Below, one piece after another: positions 1-6,827 of a DNA stretch of 57,957 bases. The stretch is from Lachnospiraceae bacterium. Its GTDB lineage: Bacteria; Bacillota_A; Clostridia; Lachnospirales; Lachnospiraceae. Position 1 is the stretch's first letter; every line of letters starts with the position of its first letter. The notes under the pieces were generated by a model. That model did no database searches, was not told the DNA's origin, and saw only the letters and a list, made by a program, of their open reading frames with translations. Both the position numbers and the translations under genes were made by a program. The stretch lies in the NCBI GenBank assembly GCA_017391465.1, contig JAFOYH010000113.1:1-57957 (forward strand), read 5' to 3'.

Positions 1-1
1 A

Positions 2-190
2 ACCACATCCAGTCGTGTGGAGCGTGCGATTCGACACGCCATCGAAGTGGCATGGAACCGAGGCAAAATGGATACGATTAACGAGGTGTTTGGCTATACA
101 ATTCATACGGGAAAGGGAAAACCCACGAATAGCGAGTTCATCGCACTTATCTCAGATAAAATGCGCATTGAATATAAATCGCGATTTTGA
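2..190 (+). CDS. spo0A: Sporulation master regulator Spo0A, C-terminal fragment
   Basis: This is the last 62 codons of a gene that begins outside the window, read in the frame starting at base 2. The translation contains [15 protein letters not shown], then TINEVFGY and [10 protein letters not shown], and ends [11 protein letters not shown]. These are the closing helices of the Spo0A effector domain, which binds the 0A box and sigma-A RNA polymerase. Spo0A is the phosphorelay-controlled transcription factor that starts sporulation. A longer reading frame at 15-206 in another frame is a shadow of this gene. No clear terminator follows before glgA. The identification is firm because this segment is among the most conserved parts of Spo0A; nothing can be said about the receiver domain. 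Confidence 0.93.
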   Translation, partial: TTSSRVERAIRHAIEVAWNRGKMDTINEVFGYTIHTGKGKPTNSEFIALISDKMRIEYKSRF

Positions 191-248
191 TGGGTGTATG
201 ATATAAAAAGACTTTAGATGTTACGATAAAACGGACTTCAAATAATAA

Positions 249-282
249 TTCACTTTTATTCTACTCATAAATATTGTATAAT
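249..282 (+). promoter_or_regulatory. Candidate promoter of glgA
   Basis: A consensus -10 hexamer TATAAT lies at 277-282, about 40 bases before the glgA start. The -35 region (TTTTAT at 254-259, spacer 17) is poor. The remaining spo0A-glgA gap is AT-rich and shows no gene. Confidence 0.4.
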
Positions 283-320
283 ATAAAAAACAAATGTCGT
301 GAGGGAGGAAGCGGATTTTT

Positions 321-1760
321 ATGAAGAAGAAGATATTATTTGTTGCGTCTGAGGCTGTACCGTTTATTAAAACCGGGGGATTAGCGGATGTAGCTGGAAC
401 ATTACCAAAGTCCTTTGATCAGGATGAATTTGATGTCCGTGTTATTATCCCAAAATATCGTGCCATTCCTGAACAGTATCGTGATCAGATGAAGTATCGT
501 GCACATTTCTATATGGATTTTGCCGGAGAAAACAGATATGTAGGTATTATGGAACTTGAATGGGGCGGGATTACGTTTTATTTTATTGATAACGAATATT
601 ATTTCTATGGCCCTAAGCCATATGAAGATGGTATTTGGGATTTAGAAAAGTTTGCTTATTTTAGTAAAGCAGCGCTTTCTATTTTACCAATTATAGATTT
701 CCAGCCGGATGTTATTCACTGTCATGACTGGCAGACAGGCTTGCTGCCAGTGTATTTAAAGACAGAATTCAGTCAGGGAGAATTCTTTGCAGATATGAAA
801 TCTGTCATGACAATTCATAATTTGAAGTTCCAGGGTACATGGGCGATTCAGGATATTATGAATATTACAGGTCTTCCAGGTTATTTGTTCACAGATGATA
901 AACTGGAAGCTTATAATAATGCAAACTACCTGAAAGGTGGTCTTGTATATGCAGACTGGGTAACAACGGTGAGCCCAACATACTCTGAAGAAATTAAGAC
1001 AGCATTTTTCGGTGAAGGTTTGAACGGTCTTTTGACAGCACGTTCTGAGCAGCTTTCGGGTATCCTGAATGGTATTGATTATGATGAATATAATCCGGAA
1101 GATGACAAACATTTGCCATATCCATATAATGCAAGCAATTTCCGTAAAGTAAAGATTAAGAATAAATTAGCACTTCAGGCAGAACTTGGTCTTGAAAAGA
1201 ATGAAAAGAAATTTATGATTGGTATTGTATCCCGTTTGACGGATCAGAAGGGATTCGATCTTGTGGCTTATATGATGGACCAGATCTGTACAGAAGATGT
1301 TCAGCTTGTTGTTCTTGGTTCCGGTGATAAGAGATATGAAGGCATGTTTGAACATTATGCATGGAAGTATCCGGAAAGAGTTTCTGCGAATATTAAATAT
1401 TCCGATGAACTTTCCCATAAGATTTATGGTGCCTGTGATGCGTTCCTTATGCCATCGCTTTTTGAACCATGTGGCCTCAGCCAGTTGATGAGTTTGCGTT
1501 ATGGTACACTTCCGATCGTACGTGAAACCGGCGGTTTGAAAGATACGGTACAGCCATATAATGAATATGATTCTACAGGTACAGGCTTTAGTTTTGCAAA
1601 TTACAATGCACATGAGATGATGGATACGATTAATCGTGCAAAGAACGTTTATTATAACAAGAAACGTGAATGGAACAAGATTGTTGATCGTGCAATGGCA
1701 GCAGACTTCTCCTGGAATACATCTGCACGCTGCTACGAAGACTTGTATCGTACATTATAA
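321..1760 (+). CDS. glgA: Glycogen synthase (ADP-glucose type)
   Basis: GlgA transfers glucose from ADP-glucose to the non-reducing end of an alpha-1,4-glucan, building the storage polymer in the cytoplasm. At 479 residues it is full length for the family. The ADP-glucose loop KTGGLADV is at residues 17-24, and the GT5 C-terminal signature EPCGLSQLMSLRYGTLP, followed by RETGGL, lies near residue 385. The middle holds the usual HCHDWQTG motif. A strong GAGGGAGG site precedes the ATG. No other glg genes are adjacent, so it appears to be a single-gene unit sitting directly after spo0A. Glycogen is commonly laid down before sporulation in clostridia, but a regulatory link is only suggested by position. 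Confidence 0.95.
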   Translation: MKKKILFVASEAVPFIKTGGLADVAGTLPKSFDQDEFDVRVIIPKYRAIPEQYRDQMKYRAHFYMDFAGENRYVGIMELEWGGITFYFIDNEYYFYGPKPYEDGIWDLEKFAYFSKAALSILPIIDFQPDVIHCHDWQTGLLPVYLKTEFSQGEFFADMKSVMTIHNLKFQGTWAIQDIMNITGLPGYLFTDDKLEAYNNANYLKGGLVYADWVTTVSPTYSEEIKTAFFGEGLNGLLTARSEQLSGILNGIDYDEYNPEDDKHLPYPYNASNFRKVKIKNKLALQAELGLEKNEKKFMIGIVSRLTDQKGFDLVAYMMDQICTEDVQLVVLGSGDKRYEGMFEHYAWKYPERVSANIKYSDELSHKIYGACDAFLMPSLFEPCGLSQLMSLRYGTLPIVRETGGLKDTVQPYNEYDSTGTGFSFANYNAHEMMDTINRAKNVYYNKKREWNKIVDRAMAADFSWNTSARCYEDLYRTL

Positions 1761-1783
1761 TTTTAGTTCCATGGATTGAATGA

Positions 1784-2749
1784 ATGATGTCTAGAATTTT
1801 GAAAAAGACCTGGGTGGTATGTTTATTAGCGTCGGTAAGCTGCTTTTTTTGGGGCAGTGCCTTCCCGGGTATTAAGATTGGATATGAATGGTTTCGTATT
1901 GGATCTTTGGATGCGGCAGCTCAGATTTTATTTGCGGGCTGTCGCTTTTTCCTTGCAGGCTTGATGGTTATCCTGTTTGGAAGCCTGATGTCCAGAGAAT
2001 TATTGAGACCAAAGACGCTTCTGGAATGGAAACATGCGACGATCATCAGTATGTTTCAGACCGTATTGCAATACATATTGTTTTATATGGGCCTGGCCAA
2101 TACGGCTGGAACAAAGGCTTCGATTATTGTCGGATCGAATGTATTTATTGCGATTATCTTTACCTGTCTTGTATTTAAGCAGGAGGCTTTGACAAAAGAA
2201 AAACTGGCAGGTTGTCTGATTGGTTTTGTCGGGGTTGTGCTGATCAATCTGACATCCGAATTGACGTTTGATCTTTCTTTTATGGGAGAAGGGTTGATTT
2301 TAATATCGACAACAGCCTATGCGATTTCATCTTCATTTATGAAGGACTATTCCAAAACAGATAATCCGGTGATGCTGAGTGGTTATCAGTTTTTTATTGG
2401 TGGAATCATTATGATGGCAGCAGGATTCCTGATGGGCGGCCGTATTGGAATGCCTGAGACAAAGGGGATTTTGATGCTTCTGTATCTTTCGTTTGCATCT
2501 GCAGCGGCATATACCATCTGGAGTCAGTTGCTGAAACATAATCCGGTATCGAAAGTGGCTGTTTTTTGTTTTATGACGCCGGTCTTCGGGGTTATTTTGT
2601 CTGCGTTGCTGTTGGAAGAGTCGGGAGCCCTGTCCTTGGAACAAGGTGTGACTGCTTTGATATTGATTACGATAGGCATTTTTATCAGTCATCGTAAGCC
2701 GAAGCAGAATATGTCGATTTTTGGGGAAACAAAAGGAAAAAATGATTGA
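1784..2749 (+). CDS. EamA-family drug/metabolite transporter
   Basis: A 321-residue integral membrane protein with two repeated EamA halves of about five helices each (roughly residues 10-150 and 165-305), the standard DMT permease layout. The first half has WGSAFPGIKIGYEWF near residue 23, and the second half begins with GEGLILISTTAYAISS. Such proteins export amino acids, nucleobases or drugs; the substrate cannot be predicted here. It starts 23 bases after glgA with no clear terminator between, so it may be co-transcribed. A complete promoter for a separate downstream transcript overlaps its stop codon. Confidence 0.85.
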   Translation: MMSRILKKTWVVCLLASVSCFFWGSAFPGIKIGYEWFRIGSLDAAAQILFAGCRFFLAGLMVILFGSLMSRELLRPKTLLEWKHATIISMFQTVLQYILFYMGLANTAGTKASIIVGSNVFIAIIFTCLVFKQEALTKEKLAGCLIGFVGVVLINLTSELTFDLSFMGEGLILISTTAYAISSSFMKDYSKTDNPVMLSGYQFFIGGIIMMAAGFLMGGRIGMPETKGILMLLYLSFASAAAYTIWSQLLKHNPVSKVAVFCFMTPVFGVILSALLLEESGALSLEQGVTALILITIGIFISHRKPKQNMSIFGETKGKND

Positions 2750-2774
2750 CAGTCGGATGGAAGTTCGATAGAAT
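2746..2774 (+). promoter_or_regulatory. Strong sigma-A promoter after the EamA gene
   Basis: TTGACA (2746-2751), a 17-base spacer and TAGAAT (2769-2774). It overlaps the end of the transporter gene and fires into a region with no coding gene, which is why a small RNA is proposed downstream. Confidence 0.65.
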
Positions 2775-2780
2775 GACTGT

Positions 2781-2897
2781 GTCGAGAATAAGGACAGATT
2801 AAAGAATTAATCTGTACGGATTTTATGTTAAATATTTGGGTGAACAAAACCATGAAGATTTTGTATGTTTGTGTACGAAACTTTATGGTTTTTTGTT
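2781..2897 (+). ncRNA. Candidate intergenic small RNA
   Basis: About 115 nt run from the predicted start of the 2746-2774 promoter to a terminator-like hairpin. Near the 5' end is a perfect 9-bp stem, ACAGATTAA at 2794-2802 pairing with 2807-2815 around an AGAA loop. At the 3' end, AAAACCATGAAG (2846-2857) pairs with CTTTATGGTTTT (2881-2892) with one G-U pair; the 23-base loop can extend the stem further, and a T-rich tract follows. There is no plausible coding frame with a ribosome binding site. The 3' hairpin could simply be the terminator of the EamA gene, so the independent transcript is an inference from the promoter. It matches no RNA family I recognise. Confidence 0.4.
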
Positions 2898-2911
2898 TTA
2901 TATCTGTATGT

Positions 2912-2945
2912 AAAAAGGGTGACAGAACGTAGTGTCTGTCACCCG
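2912..2945 (-). terminator. Terminator of the LysR gene
   Basis: A 9-10 bp stem, GGGTGACAG (2917-2925) with CTGTCACCC (2936-2944), followed on the minus strand by five Ts. It lies just past the stop of the LysR gene. Confidence 0.8.
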
Positions 2946-2953
2946 GATTTATT

Positions 2954-3832
2954 TTAAAGTTCGATCTGAGACAGATGATCCATGACTATCTGCATCTCAG
3001 GAGAAACCCATTTATCTTTGTGATAAAGAAGCTGTTTCCATATGTCAATTTCAAAACCATCAATATGCAGACGCACCATTTTGTCTTCTTTTACGGCTTT
3101 TTCAGTAACATAGTCGGGAAGAAAAGAAATCCCCATATTCTGTTCGATCAGGTTACAGATCAGGTCTGTATTTCCGATTTCAAGCATAGGTTCGATGGCT
3201 AAAGACATACTGGCCAGCTTTTCATCCATCAAACGGCGGTAGCTCATGCGTTTTTCTGTTAAAATAAATGGATGGGTAACGATTTCCTCAAGCGTTCGAA
3301 TCTGTTTTCGGGCATAGGATATACTGGTTACAAAATGAGCCTGCATCTGTTTCTCACTTTGAATAATATAGTTTTTATCATAAATATGGTTATCGAGTGT
3401 GTAAACGAGATCGACTTCGTTCTGATTGAGCAGTCGGAACATTTCCTCCGTACTGGCCGCGATGATCTTCAAAGTGATTCCCGGATAATCCTTATGAAAG
3501 GTATGGAAATTTTCTTTCATAAGCCAGCTGCAGAGAGAGTCGGCCATGGCAATACGGATGTGACCGTTAATTTCCTGGTTGGATGTGGCTGTCTTTTCCA
3601 TGTCGCGGGTCAGTTTGCTGATCTGGTGGGCATACATAAGGATTTCTTTGCCTCGCTCAGTCAGGGAAACTGTGTGATTGATACGTTCAAAAAGCTGGAC
3701 ACCCAATTCATTCTCCAGTTGTTTGATTTGGAAGGAAACAGTAGATTGGGAATATCCCAGTTTGTCTGCGGCCTTCGTAAAGCTGGATAATTCGGCAACC
3801 TGTATAAATGTATCTAAATTTTTTAATTCCAT
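2954..3832 (-). CDS. LysR-family transcriptional regulator
   Basis: A DNA-binding regulator with an N-terminal winged helix-turn-helix (residues 1-60, with SSFTKAADKLGYSQSTVS) and a C-terminal effector-binding domain of two alpha/beta lobes (about 90-290). The ATG at 3832 is chosen because the upstream in-frame ATG at 3844 is itself part of the GGAGG site serving it; this gives 292 residues, normal for the family. It is divergent from the symporter gene at 3957, the classic arrangement in which a LysR protein controls its neighbour in response to a ligand that is often the transported compound. The ligand is unknown. Confidence 0.9.
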   Translation of the reverse strand: MELKNLDTFIQVAELSSFTKAADKLGYSQSTVSFQIKQLENELGVQLFERINHTVSLTERGKEILMYAHQISKLTRDMEKTATSNQEINGHIRIAMADSLCSWLMKENFHTFHKDYPGITLKIIAASTEEMFRLLNQNEVDLVYTLDNHIYDKNYIIQSEKQMQAHFVTSISYARKQIRTLEEIVTHPFILTEKRMSYRRLMDEKLASMSLAIEPMLEIGNTDLICNLIEQNMGISFLPDYVTEKAVKEDKMVRLHIDGFEIDIWKQLLYHKDKWVSPEMQIVMDHLSQIEL

Positions 3833-3881
3833 GTTTACCTCCATATCTAAAATATCGATAATAAATATTCACATTATCAAT

Positions 3882-3910
3882 TTTACAAATGTATAATTTG
3901 AGTTTATACT
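3882..3910 (+). promoter_or_regulatory. Promoter of the symporter gene
   Basis: TTTACA (3882-3887), a 17-base spacer and TATACT (3905-3910) in the 124-base gap between the divergent LysR and symporter genes. LysR operator half-sites are expected here, but I could not pick one with confidence in the AT-rich background. Confidence 0.6.
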
Positions 3911-3956
3911 AATGAAGTAAAAAAATCAATTAGAAAGATGAAAGGTTATTATTGAA

Positions 3957-5288
3957 ATGTCATTAAATGAAACAAAACATCAAAACGGCCAGTTTAAAGA
4001 TTCTCTAGGCTTTGTTTTGGCCTGTGTCGGTTCTGCCGTAGGAATGGGAAATATCTGGCTGTTTCCATACCGCCTGGGTCAGTATGGCGGTGCGGCTTTT
4101 CTTATTCCATATTTTATTTTTGTCATTCTTTTTGGAATGATCGGGCTTTCTGCAGAATTTGCGGTTGGACGTCGTGCTCAGACAGGAACACTGGGAGCCT
4201 ATACGTATTGCTGGGGGAAAATTGGAAAAGGAAAGCTGGGATATTTATTAGGTTGGATCCCGTTATTTGGATCTTTAGGTATTGCCATTGGATATTCGGT
4301 TATTCTTGGCTGGGTTCTTCGTACGTTGGCTTATAGTTTGACGGGTGAATTAATGGTGGAAGATTCTGCAGCATTATATTCAGAAATGTCTACTGCTTAC
4401 GGAAATATTCCAAGTCATGCTTTGATTATTTTATTTGCTTGTATTTTATTGATTCTTGGGGCGACTAAGAGTATTGAACGCGTGAATAAAGTCATGATGC
4501 CGGCATTTTTTATATTATTTGTTGTGTTGGCAGTGAGAGTGTTTTTCCTCGAAGGTTCTTCGGAAGGCTATGAATTTTTATTCGTGCCGCAGTGGGAATA
4601 TTTACTTAAGATTGATACCTGGATTATGGCTATGGGTCAGGCATTCTTCTCATTATCGATTACAGGTTCAGGTATGATTGTATATGGTTCTTATCTTAAA
4701 AAAGATGAGGATATTTTGAAATCCTGTAAAAATACAGCACTTTTTGATACATTGGCAGCAATGCTCGCAGCGTTAGCTATTATGCCGGCAGTATTTGCTT
4801 TTGGCATTGAACCGGCGAGCGGTCCGCCACTTATGTTTATTACATTGCCACAGGTATTTAAACAGATGCCGTTTGGTCAGTTATTTGCCACATTCTTCTT
4901 TATTTCTGTGGCATTTGCGGGAATTACAAGTTTGATCAATATGTTTGAAGCGGTTAGTGAATCCTGGCAGACACGTTTCAAAATGCCGCACAATGTGGCT
5001 GTGATTCTTTGTGGTGTTATTGCCATGGGTGTTGGTATTTTCATCGAAGATGGAACACTGGTTGGCACATGGATGGATTTTATTACCATTATTGTTGTAC
5101 CATTCGGAGCAGTTCTCGGAGCGTTCTCTATTTATCATGTCCTTGGATGGAAAGAAATTAAAGAAGAATTGGCTCTTGGAAGGAAGAAAGTGATTCCGGA
5201 GTGGTTTGGAAGTGTTGCAAAATATATCTATGTTCCAATTGCAGCAATTGTGTTTGTTCTTGGAATTGTTTATGGCGGCATCGGTTGA
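3957..5288 (+). CDS. Sodium-dependent neurotransmitter:sodium symporter (SNF family)
   Basis: A 443-residue polytopic inner-membrane protein of the LeuT-fold family. The helix 1 signature GSAVGMGNIWLFPY (residues about 22-35) carries the unwound sodium and substrate site. The second repeat includes FFSLSITGSGMIVYGSYL around helix 6. Bacterial members use the sodium gradient to take up amino acids such as tryptophan, tyrosine, leucine or methionine; the substrate is not readable from the sequence. The family usually has 11-12 helices, and the length fits 11. It has its own promoter and a strong terminator, so it is a single gene probably controlled by the divergent LysR regulator. Confidence 0.9.
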   Translation: MSLNETKHQNGQFKDSLGFVLACVGSAVGMGNIWLFPYRLGQYGGAAFLIPYFIFVILFGMIGLSAEFAVGRRAQTGTLGAYTYCWGKIGKGKLGYLLGWIPLFGSLGIAIGYSVILGWVLRTLAYSLTGELMVEDSAALYSEMSTAYGNIPSHALIILFACILLILGATKSIERVNKVMMPAFFILFVVLAVRVFFLEGSSEGYEFLFVPQWEYLLKIDTWIMAMGQAFFSLSITGSGMIVYGSYLKKDEDILKSCKNTALFDTLAAMLAALAIMPAVFAFGIEPASGPPLMFITLPQVFKQMPFGQLFATFFFISVAFAGITSLINMFEAVSESWQTRFKMPHNVAVILCGVIAMGVGIFIEDGTLVGTWMDFITIIVVPFGAVLGAFSIYHVLGWKEIKEELALGRKKVIPEWFGSVAKYIYVPIAAIVFVLGIVYGGIG

Positions 5289-5313
5289 TTTGTCAAATTA
5301 TGTCATCTTTGGG

Positions 5314-5360
5314 GTGGTACAGATTCTGATTTTTTCATGTCAGAATCTGTACCACTTTTT
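5314..5360 (+). terminator. Strong intrinsic terminator after the symporter
   Basis: A perfect 16-bp stem, 5314-5329 pairing with 5340-5355 (left arm GTGGTACAGATTCTGA), a 10-base loop and a five-T tail. Confidence 0.95.
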
Positions 5361-5373
5361 GCATGCGTGAATA

Positions 5374-5402
5374 TTTACCGCAGTTATGAGGCGTGATATA
5401 AT
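5374..5402 (+). promoter_or_regulatory. Promoter of the rRNA methyltransferase gene
   Basis: TTTACC (5374-5379), a 17-base spacer and a consensus TATAAT (5397-5402), 55 bases before the start codon. Confidence 0.7.
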
Positions 5403-5456
5403 AATTATTTAGGTAATTTTATTGTATATATTTAATATAGAGACAGGAGTAGAAAG

Positions 5457-6650
5457 ATGGCCAATATAGATATTTGTCCGGTAAATAAAAAATGCGGCGG
5501 CTGCCGTTATCAGGGAGTGCCATATGAAGAGCAGTTAAAGAAAAAAGAAAAATGGGTTGGAAAGCTGATGGGTAAATTCTGTAAGGTTTATCCAATTGCA
5601 GGCATGGAAGATCCGTATCATTATCGAAATAAAGTCCATGCGGTGTTTGATCGTGACAAAAAAGGGAATATTATTTCCGGTGTTTATCAGGAAGGAACCC
5701 ATCGTGTCGTTCCGGTGGAGAGTTGTATGATTGAAGACCAGCTTGCGGATCAGATTATTGGTACGATTCGTAAGCTTGCAAAATCTTTTAAGATTAAAAC
5801 ATATGATGAGGATACGGGATATGGTCTGCTGCGTCATGTTCTTGTAAAACGTGGATTTGCAACAGGTCAGGTAATGGTTGTTCTGGTTACAGGTTCTCCG
5901 GTATTCCCGTCCCGCAACAATTTTGTGAAAGCATTGTTGAAAGAACATCCGGAAATTACAACGATTGTGCATAACATTAATGATAAGCGCACAAGTATGG
6001 TTCTCGGCGAACGTGAAAAAACCATGTATGGCAAAGGCTACATTGAAGATGTTTTATGTGGCAAAAAATTCCGTATTTCGGCAAAGTCTTTCTACCAGAT
6101 TAATCCGGTTCAGACAGAAATTTTATATAACAAAGCTATAGAAGCGGCTGGATTTACAGGTAATGAATATGTGATTGATGCCTATTGCGGCATTGGAACC
6201 ATTGGCATGGTTGCCAGTGATTATGTAGATTCGGTGATTGGCGTTGAATTGAATAAAGATGCAGTACGAGATGCCGTTGGCAATGCCAAGGGTAATCAGA
6301 TTAAAAATATCCGATTTGTCTGTGATGATGCGGGCAAATTTATGGTCAAAATGGCGGCGGCTGCAGAACGTGATAAATCCGTTCGTCTTCCGGATGTGGT
6401 TTTAATGGATCCGCCAAGAAGCGGAAGTGATGAAGCATTTTTGAGTTCCATGGTTAAGATGGGACCGGAAAAAGTCGTTTACATCTCCTGTAATCCAGAA
6501 ACTCTCGAACGTGATGTACGCTGGCTCGACAAACATGGATACAAAGCCAAAGGCGTATGGCCGGTCGACATGTTCCCATTTACAGAGCATTGCGAGGCCA
6601 TTACGCTCTTAGTGAAGACGAACGGAGTGAAGTCTGAACTTAGGAAGTAA
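5457..6650 (+). CDS. 23S rRNA (uracil-C5)-methyltransferase, RlmD/RumA family, lacking a TRAM domain
   Basis: An S-adenosylmethionine-dependent enzyme that makes 5-methyluridine in 23S rRNA. Four cysteines fit the 4Fe-4S ligands: C7, C13 and C16 in CPVNKKCGGC, and C90. The Rossmann fold has DAYCGIGTIG (about 241-250) and DPPRSG (318-323). The catalytic cysteine is C345 in YISCNPET, and the general base is probably E380. At 397 residues the chain starts directly at the iron-sulfur motif, so the N-terminal RNA-binding TRAM domain of typical RumA (about 60 residues) is missing. Start and ribosome binding site (ACAGGAG) are clear. RlmD versus RlmCD specificity cannot be decided by eye. Confidence 0.88.
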   Translation: MANIDICPVNKKCGGCRYQGVPYEEQLKKKEKWVGKLMGKFCKVYPIAGMEDPYHYRNKVHAVFDRDKKGNIISGVYQEGTHRVVPVESCMIEDQLADQIIGTIRKLAKSFKIKTYDEDTGYGLLRHVLVKRGFATGQVMVVLVTGSPVFPSRNNFVKALLKEHPEITTIVHNINDKRTSMVLGEREKTMYGKGYIEDVLCGKKFRISAKSFYQINPVQTEILYNKAIEAAGFTGNEYVIDAYCGIGTIGMVASDYVDSVIGVELNKDAVRDAVGNAKGNQIKNIRFVCDDAGKFMVKMAAAAERDKSVRLPDVVLMDPPRSGSDEAFLSSMVKMGPEKVVYISCNPETLERDVRWLDKHGYKAKGVWPVDMFPFTEHCEAITLLVKTNGVKSELRK

Positions 6651-6752
6651 GGCCGTTCCGGCGAGCAGCAGCGAGAGCGGAACATCTTGTAGATCTGGTA
6701 AAAACTTTGAATAGATCAAATTGCTTTTTTTTTGTACAATCGAAAAATGTCG

Positions 6753-6781
6753 TTGAATTTCGAAACTAAATCGAGTATTCT
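6753..6781 (+). promoter_or_regulatory. Candidate promoter of the LTA synthase-like gene
   Basis: TTGAAT (6753-6758), a 17-base spacer and TATTCT (6776-6781) in the 177-base gap. The same gap has a 6-bp inverted repeat GTTCCG (6655-6660) / CGGAAC (6678-6683) with no T tract directly after it, so it is not a convincing terminator. Confidence 0.5.
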
Positions 6782-6827
6782 GAAATGTGATGGAAATAAT
6801 TTACAGATCTTAAGATAGGAAAATAGA

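Noticed and set aside
15..206. Open frame of 63 codons at the left edge
   Set aside because: It is out of frame with the clear Spo0A C-terminus at 2-190 and has no family resemblance.
6651..6690. Inverted repeat GTTCCG...CGGAAC as a terminator of the methyltransferase gene
   Set aside because: Only 6 bp with a 17-base loop and no T tract directly after; it may be a different element.
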